Source: Pseudomonadales bacterium (GTDB lineage Bacteria > Pseudomonadota > Gammaproteobacteria > Pseudomonadales > Azotimanducaceae). From it: a DNA stretch of 64,000 nucleotides. A program made the position numbers and the translations under genes. The notes under the pieces were generated by a model. The model saw only the letters and a program-made list of their open reading frames with translations. It ran no database searches and was not told where the DNA came from. The stretch spans positions 2,976,001 to 3,040,000 of the forward strand of contig JAWKZN010000001.1 in the NCBI GenBank assembly GCA_041395945.1, in the 5' to 3' direction. This document shows positions 52,391-61,685 of this stretch, one piece after another (position 1 is the first letter of the stretch; each line of letters opens with the position of its first letter).

Positions 52391-52930
52391 GTGGGGGGAG
52401 CGCTGGAACTTCCCGCTACCGCACTGTCGCGCCGGATTGACCCTCTGGTGCTGCAGATCGGCCGCTTCACTTCCTGGCTGTGGGTAGTGCTGCTGATCAT
52501 CATCGTGCTCAACGTTGTACTGCGCTACGCCTTCGGTGAAGGCCGTATCGAGTTCGAAGAAATCCAGTGGCACCTCTACTCCGGCGGTTTTCTGCTCGGT
52601 CTGGCCTATGCCTACCAGGCGGACTCGCACATCCGGGTGGACGTGCTCTATGAACGTTTCCCACCGCGCAGGAAAGCCTGGGTGGAGTTTTACGGCATTC
52701 TGCTTCTGGTGCTGCCCTTCGTGATCCTGATTCTCTACTTCTCGATTCCCTTCGTGCAGCAGAGCTTTGAACTGTCTGAGGTCTCCCAGGCGCCCGGCGG
52801 TCTGCCCTACCGCTGGGCGATCAAAGCGCTGCTGCCGCTGTCTTTCCTGCTGCTGCTGCTCTCCGCCTGTTCGCGACTCTCCCAGGTATGGGCATTTCTG
52901 TTTTCCCGGGAGTCGCATGCCGGCGAATGA
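52391..52930 (+). CDS. TRAP transporter small permease (DctQ-type)
   Basis: A 179-residue membrane protein with four helices (SWLWVVLLIIIVLNVVLRYAF, GGFLLGLAYAY, FYGILLLVLPFVILILYFSI, LPLSFLLLLLSAC). The EIQWHLYSGGFLLGLAYAYQADSHIRVDVLYERFPPR loop is the DctQ signature. The frame runs 39 bp into the upstream gene; a GTG at 52391 is taken as start, but no clear ribosome site marks it. It overlaps the dctM-type gene by 14 bp. Confidence 0.85.
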   Translation: MGGALELPATALSRRIDPLVLQIGRFTSWLWVVLLIIIVLNVVLRYAFGEGRIEFEEIQWHLYSGGFLLGLAYAYQADSHIRVDVLYERFPPRRKAWVEFYGILLLVLPFVILILYFSIPFVQQSFELSEVSQAPGGLPYRWAIKALLPLSFLLLLLSACSRLSQVWAFLFSRESHAGE

Positions 52931-54269
52931 AATCCTCGCGCTGCTGATGTTCGCCAGCTTCATCACGCTGGTGTTTACCGGTTTTCCGGTGGCCTGGATT
53001 CTTGGCGGGCTGTCGGTGTTTTTCACCGCACTCGCCATTGTGCTGGATGTGGATCTCGGCTTTCCGATCGGCATGGACTGGGATTACACGTCCCTCACCG
53101 TGGACCGCATCTGGAATGTGATGGAGAACTGGGTGATGGTGGCGCTGCCCATGTTCATCTACATGGGTCTGCTGCTCGACCGCTCCGGCATCGCCAACCA
53201 GCTGATGGTGAGTTTTTCGCGGCTGTTTGGCGGGATTCGCGGTGGACTCGCCATCGCAGTCACGCTGATCGGTCTGCTGCTCGCGGCCACTACCGGCATC
53301 ATAGGGGCCTCTGTGGTTCTGCTCGCCCTGCTCGGCCTGCCGGTGATGATGAAGCAGGGCTACGACACCGCACTCGCCGCAGGCACGGTATGTGCGGTCG
53401 GCACACTCGGCATTCTGATTCCACCCAGCATCATGCTGGTGCTCATGGCGGACCGCATGTCCATGAGTGTGGGAGATCTGTTTCTCGGTGCGGTTTTCCC
53501 CGGTGCGCTGCTCGGTGCGCTCTACATCCTCTACATTCTCATCTATGGCTGGCTGCGACCTGAGAGCGCACCCGCGGCACAACATGAACCGGTGGACTGG
53601 CAGGCCATTGTCGATCTCTTCAAGGCCATTCTGCCTCCGGCCTTCCTCATTCTGGCGGTGCTTGGCAGTATCTTTTTCGGACTCGCCACACCGACCGAAG
53701 CTGCCGGCGTCGGTGCTGCGGGCGCACTCCTTCTCGCCGGCTGGAAGCGTGCGCTGGGAAAGGGCGTGCACCGCCAGGTCATCGAAGAAACCACGCGCAC
53801 CACCGCATTCATTTTTGCGGTGCTGCTGGGTGCGACCGCTTTTTCCCTGGTGTTGCGTGGTCTCGGTGGCGATGAACTGATCGAGGATGCGCTGCTGGCA
53901 TTGCCATTCGATGCGACCGGCATACTGATATCCATTCTCATCGCCACTTTTCTACTCGGCTTTTTCCTCGACTGGATAGAGCTCACTCTCATCATCCTGC
54001 CACTGGTCTCTCCAGTGGTGATCGGGCTCGGTTTTGATCCGGTCTGGTTCACGGTGCTGTTCGCTGTGTGTCTGCAGACAAGCTTCCTCACCCCGCCGGT
54101 CGGCTTCGCAATCTTTTATCTCAAGGGGGTTGCACCGCCAGGCGTCGATGTGCGGACAATCTATCGCGGCGTGACGCCCTACATTGTGCTGCAGCTTCTG
54201 GGGCTGGCCATGATCTTTTACTGGGAGTCGCTGGTGACCTGGCTGCCCGCCCAGGCCTACGGCAACTGA
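52917..54269 (+). CDS. TRAP transporter large permease (DctM-type)
   Basis: A 450-residue membrane protein with about 12 helices, the pore-forming TRAP subunit. The motifs GTLGILIPPSIMLVLMADRM and FFGLATPTEAAGVGAAGAL are diagnostic. The ATG at 52917 has GGGAG five bases upstream and overlaps the small permease gene. The operon dctP-Q-M imports an organic acid using the sodium or proton gradient. It is convergent with the ArsA-type genes. Confidence 0.94.
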   Translation: MPANEILALLMFASFITLVFTGFPVAWILGGLSVFFTALAIVLDVDLGFPIGMDWDYTSLTVDRIWNVMENWVMVALPMFIYMGLLLDRSGIANQLMVSFSRLFGGIRGGLAIAVTLIGLLLAATTGIIGASVVLLALLGLPVMMKQGYDTALAAGTVCAVGTLGILIPPSIMLVLMADRMSMSVGDLFLGAVFPGALLGALYILYILIYGWLRPESAPAAQHEPVDWQAIVDLFKAILPPAFLILAVLGSIFFGLATPTEAAGVGAAGALLLAGWKRALGKGVHRQVIEETTRTTAFIFAVLLGATAFSLVLRGLGGDELIEDALLALPFDATGILISILIATFLLGFFLDWIELTLIILPLVSPVVIGLGFDPVWFTVLFAVCLQTSFLTPPVGFAIFYLKGVAPPGVDVRTIYRGVTPYIVLQLLGLAMIFYWESLVTWLPAQAYGN

Positions 54270-54276
54270 GCGGAAG

Positions 54277-55389
54277 TCAGGCGAGCCTTGCCGCGAAGGC
54301 CTCGAGATCCGCCATGCTGTGGAGATCGCGATTGAAATGGGGCACCAGCCGGCGAGGCTGATTGAGCGCGCTCAACTGCTCCAGCGCCGCCCCATCCACG
54401 CTGGCGAGTCTTCGCGCATCGGTGAGCGCTGCCATGACCCGCGTCGACAGGCCAAGACCGTCTACGCTCCTGCTCGAGAGAGAGTCGAGGCTGCTGAGTT
54501 CCTGCGGATCGGGGTCGGGGTTCGCGATCGGCAGATGCACCCGGTTCACCAGCACCCCACTGATACCAATCGAATCCCGGTCGAGCCGCTCTGCAAACTG
54601 AGCCGCCTGGCCGAGACTCACCGCCTCCGGCGCACAGACCAGCAGAAACGACGTGGTCGGCTCCGTCATCATGCCCATCACATTGCGGGAGCGTTCCTTC
54701 AAGCCGTCGAACATGCTTGAGAAGGCGAGCAGGAAATCCGACAGGTCTGCCAGCATCTGCAATCCGGTCAGGCGTTCGAGAAATTTCAGTGTCACGGCCG
54801 ATGACTGCCGGAAGAAATTGAACTGTGCCTTCGCAGCCAGACCGTAGGGCGCAACCAGCGCCTGGGTCAGCGACCCGTCGAGCAGATCGATCAGGCGCTT
54901 CGGAGCATCGAGAAAATCCAGGGCGTGCTGAGCCGGCGGCGTGTCGACGACGAGCAGGTCATAGTCATCGCTGCTCACAACCTCCAGCACCCGCTCCATG
55001 GCGATGAGCTCTCTCGAGCCTCCCAGTGTGCTCGACAGCTGCTGGTAATAGCGGTTGGCAAAAATCGTCTCACGGACCCGATCATTGGGCGCGTAGGTCT
55101 CGACCATCCGATCAAACGTGCGCTTATTGTCGAGCATCATGGCGGCAAGACTGCCGGGTGCATCCAGGGCGACCGGACGCGGATCGTTGTCGAGAGCATC
55201 GAGTCCCATCGCCTGGGCAAGCCGTCGCGCCGGGTCGATGGTCATCACCACTGCCGACCTGCCCTCCTGCGCGGCGAGTACTCCCAGTGCAGCGGCGCTC
55301 GTGGTCTTGCCGACACCACCCGCACCACAACACACGATAACCCGGTGGTCGCGCACCATACGCCGGACATCCAGGAGGTTATCCGGCAT
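54277..55389 (-). CDS. ArsA/GET3-type anion-pump-like ATPase
   Basis: A 370-residue deviant Walker ATPase of the ArsA/TRC40 group. The P-loop is CGAGGVGKTTSAAALG, switch II is VVDTPPAQHALDFLDAP, and DPARRLAQAMG follows the first strand. The metal-site cysteines of ArsA are not evident, so arsenite pumping is doubtful. The ATG at 55389 has GGAGG seven bases upstream and lies inside the end of the previous ATPase gene (11-bp overlap). The two ATPases probably form a heterodimer; see the finding. Confidence 0.9.
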   Translation of the reverse strand: MPDNLLDVRRMVRDHRVIVCCGAGGVGKTTSAAALGVLAAQEGRSAVVMTIDPARRLAQAMGLDALDNDPRPVALDAPGSLAAMMLDNKRTFDRMVETYAPNDRVRETIFANRYYQQLSSTLGGSRELIAMERVLEVVSSDDYDLLVVDTPPAQHALDFLDAPKRLIDLLDGSLTQALVAPYGLAAKAQFNFFRQSSAVTLKFLERLTGLQMLADLSDFLLAFSSMFDGLKERSRNVMGMMTEPTTSFLLVCAPEAVSLGQAAQFAERLDRDSIGISGVLVNRVHLPIANPDPDPQELSSLDSLSSRSVDGLGLSTRVMAALTDARRLASVDGAALEQLSALNQPRRLVPHFNRDLHSMADLEAFAARLA

Positions 55390-56254
55390 CGAGCACGCCT
55401 CCGATGTGTTCGATGAGCGCCTGGGGAGTCTGATCAATGAAACGGGGGATCTTCAGATGACGGACCGACTCGCCAAGCAGACCCAGAGCGCTGCGCTGAC
55501 TGGCTGCCAGTTCTGCTTCGGCTATCGCGGCCGCCAGCGCTCCGGTGAGTGCCGGGGAGCCACCAGTGACATTCTTCAGCTGTGCGATTTCTTCTGTAAG
55601 AAACCGTTCGGCCACCCACTGATTGATCAATACTCCCCCGACCGCGATCCGATGTTCGGCGCAGAAGGTGCGCAGATCCAGCACCTCGCGCACAGCCATT
55701 TCCTCCGGCAATCCGGCGAGCACGACACTGCAGCGCTCCGGATCGAGCAGAAGGTCTTCGATGCGGCGGGCGTTATGATTCAGGGGACCCACACGAACCG
55801 CATCGAGGGTGGCAGCGGGAACCTCCATGAGCGTTTTAAAATGGCCCGTGGAGGGGGCGTCGAACACTACCTGCTCGAAATCCCGGCTGGTGGCGAGATC
55901 GTAAACCTTTCCCAGACACATGAGCTCTTCAAAGCCCGGCGCAGCTTCTGCGAAGTCACGGAACATCCGGCTTCTGAGGAAGGCGTCGTACACGCCCGAG
56001 AATGGCACCTTGCGGCGGACGTACTCCCTGATCGCGGGTAATGCTGCGACCTGGCAGACAGAAAGCCCGGGGGCCGCAGAGACGGGTTCATAGTCGAGCC
56101 GGACATCGAGAAACGGATGAATTCGACCCTGGGTCTCCAGAGTGACCAGTACGGTTGGGCGAGAGCGGGCGGAACGCAGCGCGATGGCGCTGGCAAGCGC
56201 CGACTTGCCGACGCCCCCCTTGCCGGTGACGATGATGAGCTGGGATGAAAACAC
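55379..56254 (-). CDS. ArsA/GET3-type ATPase, partner subunit
   Basis: A 291-residue ATPase with P-loop VTGKGGVGKSALASAIAL and switch II VVFDAPSTGHFKTLMEVP. It is shorter than its neighbour and lacks the C-terminal extension. In several proteobacteria and actinobacteria ArsA-like genes occur in pairs like this one, with no arsenic-resistance genes nearby. The start at 56254 is probable. Divergent from the MaoC-like gene. Confidence 0.9.
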   Translation of the reverse strand: MFSSQLIIVTGKGGVGKSALASAIALRSARSRPTVLVTLETQGRIHPFLDVRLDYEPVSAAPGLSVCQVAALPAIREYVRRKVPFSGVYDAFLRSRMFRDFAEAAPGFEELMCLGKVYDLATSRDFEQVVFDAPSTGHFKTLMEVPAATLDAVRVGPLNHNARRIEDLLLDPERCSVVLAGLPEEMAVREVLDLRTFCAEHRIAVGGVLINQWVAERFLTEEIAQLKNVTGGSPALTGALAAAIAEAELAASQRSALGLLGESVRHLKIPRFIDQTPQALIEHIGGVLDAG

Positions 56255-56350
56255 GGGCTCAACTTTACCCTGTGCTCCCCCGGGGTTTCCATTCGCAATG
56301 GATGCGTCAGAATAGTCCGGATACCGCTCCCTGACCCAAGGACCGAAGCC

Positions 56351-57124
56351 ATGAGCGCATACCAGGTTGTCGCCCGCAATTTCTCAAGCGCCCACGAGAA
56401 CAGGATCCACAGCGACGACATCGCGAAAAAATACGGATTTACAGGCGCGCTGGTACCGGGTGTAGCCGTTTATGGACATCTCACTCAGCCACTGGTGGCC
56501 CGATTCGGCGAGAAGTGGTTGAGCGGTTCTCTGAGCAACGTGCGCTTCCTCAAACCCGCCTACCACGGCGATCGTCTCAGTATCAGCCTCGAAGAATCCG
56601 GCGACGGCTATCTGGCCCGCGCAGTCAATGAGCAGGGCACATTGCTGGCGGAACTCACCACCAGCATGCCGGACGCTCTGCCTCCGGCGGCGGACGACCG
56701 GGTTTTTCAGGCACCCGTAAAGCCTTCGGGTCGGGTTGAAATGGTGTGGGATACGGTGCACGAAGGCGAACCTTTCCGGGAATGGCACTTTCAGGTCACC
56801 GACGACGTGAATCAGAAATACACGAGTGAGATCGCGGACGAACTCCCCCTCTATCATCACCTCTGCCACCCGCACCTGCTTCTCGCCGAAGCCAACCACA
56901 CGCTGACCCGCGAATACATCATGCCCGCGTGGATCCATGTGGGCTCGGAGATCTGTCACCGGCAACTGGTGCGTGTCGGCGATACTCTGGGTGTGCGGGC
57001 GGTACCGCTGGAGAAGTGGGAGCGTAAGGGTCATCAATTCGTTCGACTGCAGATTACCTATACCCGGGAGCACACTCTCACCACCGAAATCTTTCACACT
57101 GCAATCTTCCGGGTGGCGCAATGA
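56351..57124 (+). CDS. MaoC-like hotdog-fold dehydratase-family protein
   Basis: A 257-residue protein with an N-terminal MaoC-type hotdog domain (SSAHENRIHSDDIAKKYGFTGALVPGVAVYGHLTQPLV, with the D/H positions of the hydratase site partly kept) and a second, degenerate hotdog-like half (residues 130-255, HPHLLLAEANHTLTREYIMPAWIHVGSEICHR). Double-hotdog proteins act on acyl-CoA. It overlaps the following PurN-like gene by 4 bp, so the pair is co-expressed. The specific reaction is unknown. Confidence 0.82.
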   Translation: MSAYQVVARNFSSAHENRIHSDDIAKKYGFTGALVPGVAVYGHLTQPLVARFGEKWLSGSLSNVRFLKPAYHGDRLSISLEESGDGYLARAVNEQGTLLAELTTSMPDALPPAADDRVFQAPVKPSGRVEMVWDTVHEGEPFREWHFQVTDDVNQKYTSEIADELPLYHHLCHPHLLLAEANHTLTREYIMPAWIHVGSEICHRQLVRVGDTLGVRAVPLEKWERKGHQFVRLQITYTREHTLTTEIFHTAIFRVAQ

Positions 57125-57720
57125 TGCGGATCGGAGTGCTCGCATCCCACGGCGGGTCCGTGCTGCAGGCCATCATGGATGCCTGCGCGTCTGGAGAAAT
57201 CCCGGCGCGGGTCGCGCTGGTGCTGAGCAACAACAGTGGAGCCCGCGCGCTCGAACGAGCACGTGCAGAGGGCATCGAGTCAATCCATCTGAGCAGCCAG
57301 ACTCATCCTGACAGCGAGGCGCTGGATCAGGCCATGGTGTCTGCACTACAGAGCGCGAGCGTCGACTGGGTGGTGCTGGCGGGATATATGAAAAAACTCG
57401 GCCCGAAAACCCTTGCCGCCTTCCACGACAGGATTCTCAACACCCACCCCGCCCTGCTGCCGAAATTCGGAGGCGCCGGTTTCTACGGACGCCGGGTCCA
57501 TCAGGCAGTTCTGGATGCAGGCGAGACGGAATCCGGAGCCACCGTGCATCTGGTGGAAGGCGACTACGATACCGGCCCGATACTGGCTCAGGTCCGTGTT
57601 CCGGTGCACGCCGGCGACACGGTGGAAGCGCTTGAGGAGCGTGTGAAAGTGGCAGAGCGCAGACTTATCATCACCACACTGGCTGAGCTCAGTACACCAA
57701 AAGCAGCGGCCGGGTACTGA
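57121..57720 (+). CDS. PurN-like formyltransferase
   Basis: A 199-residue formyltransferase-fold protein. The catalytic residues of GAR transformylase are present: N107 and H109 in ILNTHPALLPKFGG and an aspartate in GDYDTGPI. The N-terminal strand and phosphate loop read MRIGVLASHGGSVLQAIMD. It resembles phosphoribosylglycinamide formyltransferase, but the genomic partner is a MaoC-like gene rather than purM, so it may be a paralogue with another substrate. It is convergent with the DUF5666 gene, with a hairpin between them. Confidence 0.85.
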   Translation: MMRIGVLASHGGSVLQAIMDACASGEIPARVALVLSNNSGARALERARAEGIESIHLSSQTHPDSEALDQAMVSALQSASVDWVVLAGYMKKLGPKTLAAFHDRILNTHPALLPKFGGAGFYGRRVHQAVLDAGETESGATVHLVEGDYDTGPILAQVRVPVHAGDTVEALEERVKVAERRLIITTLAELSTPKAAAGY

Positions 57721-57723
57721 GCC

Positions 57724-57743
57724 CTGATCCTGAGCAGGATCAG
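57724..57743. terminator. Bidirectional hairpin between convergent genes
   Basis: CTGATCCT and AGGATCAG form a perfect 8-bp stem with a GAGC loop, placed between the stops of the PurN-like and DUF5666 genes. No T-run on either side, so it may act as a rho-assisted or 3'-protecting structure. Confidence 0.45.
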
Positions 57744-59272
57744 TCCGCTTCCTCAAGCTCCAGTTGATCAACGGGATCTGCCAGGGAGCCGAAATCAACC
57801 CAGGTGGCAGTCACCTCTACCCCTGTCTGCAGCAGAGCAAAGAACTCTGCACGGCTCAGAGGTCCGTTGTCATCCTGATAGCTGGTAACCCCATCACTCA
57901 CTACCAGATTCACTCCAAAGAGCTGAACAGTTCCGGCGGGAGCGTCGAAACCGCTGACTGGACCGCGCAGGAGCGCTGACGTGTCCGCATCTTCGCGATC
58001 CAGTTCAGTTGCTATCGCTGCCGATCCACTTACATAGCCGCGCACTTCCACTCGATCTCCGAGTTGCACACTCGCCAGCGTGAAGGGATCAGCACCAATT
58101 CCCGAATCATCCTCAAGCTCAGTGAACGGTCTGATCTGAAATGTAACGCCGAGGCTGGTGGAAACAGAAGCTGCGCTGACATCGACAGCGGTAACACTGC
58201 CTTCTACCCGGATCGCCATGGTCTGCTTGAACTTGACCTCTTCTGCAACGACAACACCATTGGCATTTGCGGTCCCTTCGACTTCGACTTTCACGTTTGC
58301 AGCAAGCGATGTGGCAGCGCCATCTTCGTACACGGTATTCGCATCCGTCGTGATCGGGATACTGTTCACACGGAAGTCAGAAGCGGAAGAAAACGAATCG
58401 ATCAAGCCTTCTGTCTCAACCTCCGCGCCTTCGCTGATGCTCGGTGAAGGCAGCAGTTCCACCTCTCGAACCTGGGCCGATGCGGGCGCAGTGAAACCGG
58501 AAGCGTTGAGTTTTACTTCGACGTGCTGGCCATTCGCGAGTGCTGCGCCATCGAAGTCATTGAGGACGGCTGAATTGTAGTCAACCTGCAACCCCCCCAG
58601 ATTGAAGCTTCCCGCACTGGTGTTGAGATCTGAAGTCACACCTATCGCCTTGTACTCAGAGAGCGAAGACTGCAACTCGATATAGGTCGCCACGATCTCC
58701 CCAGTACTGCTGGCAGATCCGCTGACTTCCAGCAGATCACCTTCACTGAGTGTAAGAAGATCGACAGCATTAAAAATCGTTTCGGCATTGGTTCTAACTG
58801 TCTGTCCGAGCACAACGAGTGTCGCGCGACCAACCGACGGATCAGTGATCACCGGTGGGGCTGACAAAGGACCTTTGATATTGGAGCGGTAATAGACTGC
58901 CTCAGCATCCAGCTGGCCGATATCTCCGACTACCACCACCAGCATTCCCTCGCGCAGATCCGCCTGGGTTCCCTGCGCCCCTTCAACTAAGAAGGCTGCG
59001 TCATCTGTTGCCATCTGCCGGTCGTTGACAATCACACTGCCAAATCCGCTGATTCTTCCCATCAGAGCTCCACTCCCGCCCAGGCCGGTATCGAAGGAGA
59101 AGAAAAAGCCGGGCGTCGGCAATCCGCCACCCACAGGCGCCCCACCACCACCACCGCCTGGGGCGCCACCACCGGCGCTGACGACAACCTGCTGGCCATT
59201 GCTGCCACCGCCACCGCCTCCACAGGCAGCAAGGAGCAGGCAGAAAAGCAGGCCACTACTTCGAATATTCAT
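57740..59272 (-). CDS. DUF5666 multi-domain lipoprotein (second of the operon)
   Basis: A 510-residue lipoprotein (lipobox LAAC at C17, then a glycine-rich stretch). The mature part repeats the DUF5666 beta-barrel unit about five to six times; segments such as GFGSVIVNDRQMATDD, LREGMLVVVVGDIG, LSEGDLLEVSGSASSTGEIVATYIE and LGDRVEVRGYVSGS recur. The lower GC and codon use differ from the central window. It overlaps the DUF6502 gene by 4 bp. Probably periplasmic or outer-membrane; function unknown. Confidence 0.88.
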   Translation of the reverse strand: MNIRSSGLLFCLLLAACGGGGGGSNGQQVVVSAGGGAPGGGGGGAPVGGGLPTPGFFFSFDTGLGGSGALMGRISGFGSVIVNDRQMATDDAAFLVEGAQGTQADLREGMLVVVVGDIGQLDAEAVYYRSNIKGPLSAPPVITDPSVGRATLVVLGQTVRTNAETIFNAVDLLTLSEGDLLEVSGSASSTGEIVATYIELQSSLSEYKAIGVTSDLNTSAGSFNLGGLQVDYNSAVLNDFDGAALANGQHVEVKLNASGFTAPASAQVREVELLPSPSISEGAEVETEGLIDSFSSASDFRVNSIPITTDANTVYEDGAATSLAANVKVEVEGTANANGVVVAEEVKFKQTMAIRVEGSVTAVDVSAASVSTSLGVTFQIRPFTELEDDSGIGADPFTLASVQLGDRVEVRGYVSGSAAIATELDREDADTSALLRGPVSGFDAPAGTVQLFGVNLVVSDGVTSYQDDNGPLSRAEFFALLQTGVEVTATWVDFGSLADPVDQLELEEAD

Positions 59273-60096
59273 TCTGATCTCTCTTCTGCTTCCGAATCCG
59301 GCCGATCAGCCCGTCGATTCACTTGATATATTCCCAGTCCCAGAACCACCCGCTCATCGTCGCCGGTCCAGTCCTGTTTCATGTCCCTTGCGGCCAGCCA
59401 CCGGTTCAACTCTTCCAGCACCGGATGGGAAAGCCTGCGGGAGTACGCATTGAACTCCTCGAGGTAACGGGCCGGAACGTTTGTGGACAACACCTTCATC
59501 TGATACAGCTTGTCTTCGGAAGTCATGTTGTGATCCACAGTTTCGATGAATTCTGCAGTGTCAATACCCAGGATATCGGCGACAGATTCCGGATCTCCTG
59601 AGGGAACATAGCCACGGGTTGTCATCCGCAATCGGCCATCAACCTCTTCGACTGCCCCCACACGCAACAGTTCGTCTGCAACTGCCCTGGGTTGCATGTC
59701 GCCGCTGTACCGCTTTACCAGCATCTGAAATGTCGGACCGTCGCCGTCGAAAGGAAGATCCAGCGGATCTCCCTTTTTATCCAGAAATGTCCCGTCTCTC
59801 AGCCACCCACCCAGCACGGTCGCAGCTCTGTTCCATTGAACTTCAGCTTCCGTGGAAAGTGGATCCCGGCCTCGCAGCCGGGCAACTTCCTTCCTGTTCA
59901 GTCCTGTGATCACGGATATTCGAGCCGTTGTCTGACGTTTTCCGTCAATACCGAATTCCTCATCCGCAACATCCACGTACGTCTGTCTGACCAGCTCGGT
60001 CAACGCATCCGATGGAATGCCATTGCGCAGCAGAATGCGCACTAGCGGATGCAGTATCCGCCGTGCTGCATTCAGGAGTTTCCGTTCAATAGCCAC
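59269..60096 (-). CDS. DUF6502 family protein
   Basis: A 275-residue cytoplasmic DUF6502 protein. An N-terminal segment with winged-helix character (RILHPLVRILLRNGIPSDALTELVRQTYVDVADEEFGIDGKRQTTARISVITGLNRKEVARLRG) suggests DNA binding, followed by an uncharacterised C-terminal domain. It lies between two DUF5666 genes, 22 bp after one and overlapping the other, so the three form one operon. It is a candidate regulator of the operon's own double palindrome; this is inference from position and fold. Confidence 0.87.
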   Translation of the reverse strand: MAIERKLLNAARRILHPLVRILLRNGIPSDALTELVRQTYVDVADEEFGIDGKRQTTARISVITGLNRKEVARLRGRDPLSTEAEVQWNRAATVLGGWLRDGTFLDKKGDPLDLPFDGDGPTFQMLVKRYSGDMQPRAVADELLRVGAVEEVDGRLRMTTRGYVPSGDPESVADILGIDTAEFIETVDHNMTSEDKLYQMKVLSTNVPARYLEEFNAYSRRLSHPVLEELNRWLAARDMKQDWTGDDERVVLGLGIYQVNRRADRPDSEAEERSE

Positions 60097-60118
60097 AGTT
60101 CTGCCTCAAATTCACATC

Positions 60119-61645
60119 TCAGTCTTCGAGGCTCAATTCTTCAACCGGCAGGTTCGTATCGCTCACTGCACCATTCCATTTCGCCTTGATTACGGTCTGA
60201 TCCGCGTGCAGTCTCTGGAAGAACTGATCCGCGCTTAAGTTACTGTCCCTTTCGTCATCATCATCTGAATCCTCATACCGGGTGCTCGAATTCGTGATGA
60301 TCACTCGACCGAACAGAGTTACCGTTCTGGCAGTCGCATCGAAGGCCTGAACAGTACCGCGCAGTTCAGAATCGTCATCACTGTCATCCCGCTCAACCCG
60401 AACGGCCCTTATGACGTCACCCGATTGCACACCACGTACTTCGAGGAAGTCGTTTGCAGCCAGGTCTGCGATAGTGAAGGGCGACTGGTCATCACGATCA
60501 TCTTCGAAGTCAACTACATCGCCGAGATCAACGGACACACCCATAACAATCACGTTCTCGCCAGCAACATCGACACTGTTCACCAGACCCGCTGCACGAG
60601 CACTGTTTTTCTTGAATTTCACCTTGTCTGCAGTGAGACCGTTCTGACCAAAGTCCCCTTCTACTTCGACTTTGGTACCGACCGCGAGATCAGCTGGTGA
60701 CCCGTAAAGATACTGCGTACGCTCAGGTGAATGTGTAACCAGCAGATCGCCGAGTCTGAATTGCGAATCGCTCAGTACTTCACTGATCACACCCTCGACT
60801 TCAAAATCATCACCGTCTTCGTCAGCATCATTGTCGTCTTCATCGTCGAATTGGAAGCGTCTCTCGCCTTCTACTTTGGTGGCGTCTAATGCAAGATCAC
60901 CGGCCACATACGCCCGATTTGCGTCCTCTACCTCCACCAGCAGACCATTTGCGAGTCCACCCTCCAGATCATCGAGAACCGCGGGGATGCTCCCATATCT
61001 GACGGTGAGGCCTCCGACACGGAAAGTCTCGTTCGCAGTGTTCAGATCACGTACCTGGCCCAGCACTTCGTACTCATCCAGCGCACTCTTGCGTTCAATA
61101 AACCGTGCGTCGATTGCATCGTCTGCGATCCGGTGGCCGCTGACTTCAAGCAGGTCCGCTACTGCCAGATCGCCAAGGGTGAGTCCATTGTCGAAGCGGG
61201 TTTCGGCGCTGACATTCACTGTCTGACCCAGCACAGTCAGGGCATTTCCACTGATGGCATCGATCGGACCTTTCACGTCCTCGTCGAATTCGACCTTTTC
61301 AGCCACCCACTCGCCCGCAGAGTTTCGCGACCGGCTTTTCACCTTTACGATCATTCCGACCCTCAAGTCGCTCTCTGAGATGGAGTGATCGTCTTTGCGG
61401 AAATCGGTGTTCCCATTGGTCTCAAATCTGGTCCCGGAGATAAATACACTGCCGAATCCGGTGATAGGTCCTTGCCGCACCACGGTAGGTACAGAACTCA
61501 CGGGCGCAGGTGCAGGTGTCGCGGCAACCGGCGCAGGTGCGCTGTTGCCACTCCCACCTCCGCCCCCACAGGCTGTGACAACAGTTAATGTCAGACATAT
61601 TGCCGTTAATCGAAGGAAGTTCGGTATTTTCACAGGAGTTTTCAT
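60119..61645 (-). CDS. DUF5666 multi-domain lipoprotein (first of the operon)
   Basis: A 508-residue lipoprotein (lipobox TAC followed by GGGGGS) with several DUF5666 repeats: GFGSVFISGTRFETNGNTDF, LRVGMIVKVKSRS, VLGQTVNVSAETRFDN, VEVEGDFGQNGLTADKVKF and others. It is related to the third gene of the operon but clearly diverged, so an old duplication. Acidic (many D/E stretches such as DDEDDNDADEDGDD), which may bind calcium. AGAGG precedes the ATG. First gene of the operon, with the palindromic promoter upstream. Confidence 0.88.
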   Translation of the reverse strand: MKTPVKIPNFLRLTAICLTLTVVTACGGGGGSGNSAPAPVAATPAPAPVSSVPTVVRQGPITGFGSVFISGTRFETNGNTDFRKDDHSISESDLRVGMIVKVKSRSRNSAGEWVAEKVEFDEDVKGPIDAISGNALTVLGQTVNVSAETRFDNGLTLGDLAVADLLEVSGHRIADDAIDARFIERKSALDEYEVLGQVRDLNTANETFRVGGLTVRYGSIPAVLDDLEGGLANGLLVEVEDANRAYVAGDLALDATKVEGERRFQFDDEDDNDADEDGDDFEVEGVISEVLSDSQFRLGDLLVTHSPERTQYLYGSPADLAVGTKVEVEGDFGQNGLTADKVKFKKNSARAAGLVNSVDVAGENVIVMGVSVDLGDVVDFEDDRDDQSPFTIADLAANDFLEVRGVQSGDVIRAVRVERDDSDDDSELRGTVQAFDATARTVTLFGRVIITNSSTRYEDSDDDDERDSNLSADQFFQRLHADQTVIKAKWNGAVSDTNLPVEELSLED

Positions 61646-61685
61646 CTTCGCCTCTCAGGAAGTTTAATCATTACGGCTTCGATAT

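Noticed and set aside
54277..56254. Arsenic-resistance operon
   Set aside because: No arsB, arsC, arsD or arsR gene nearby, and the ATPases lack the expected metal-binding cysteine pattern.
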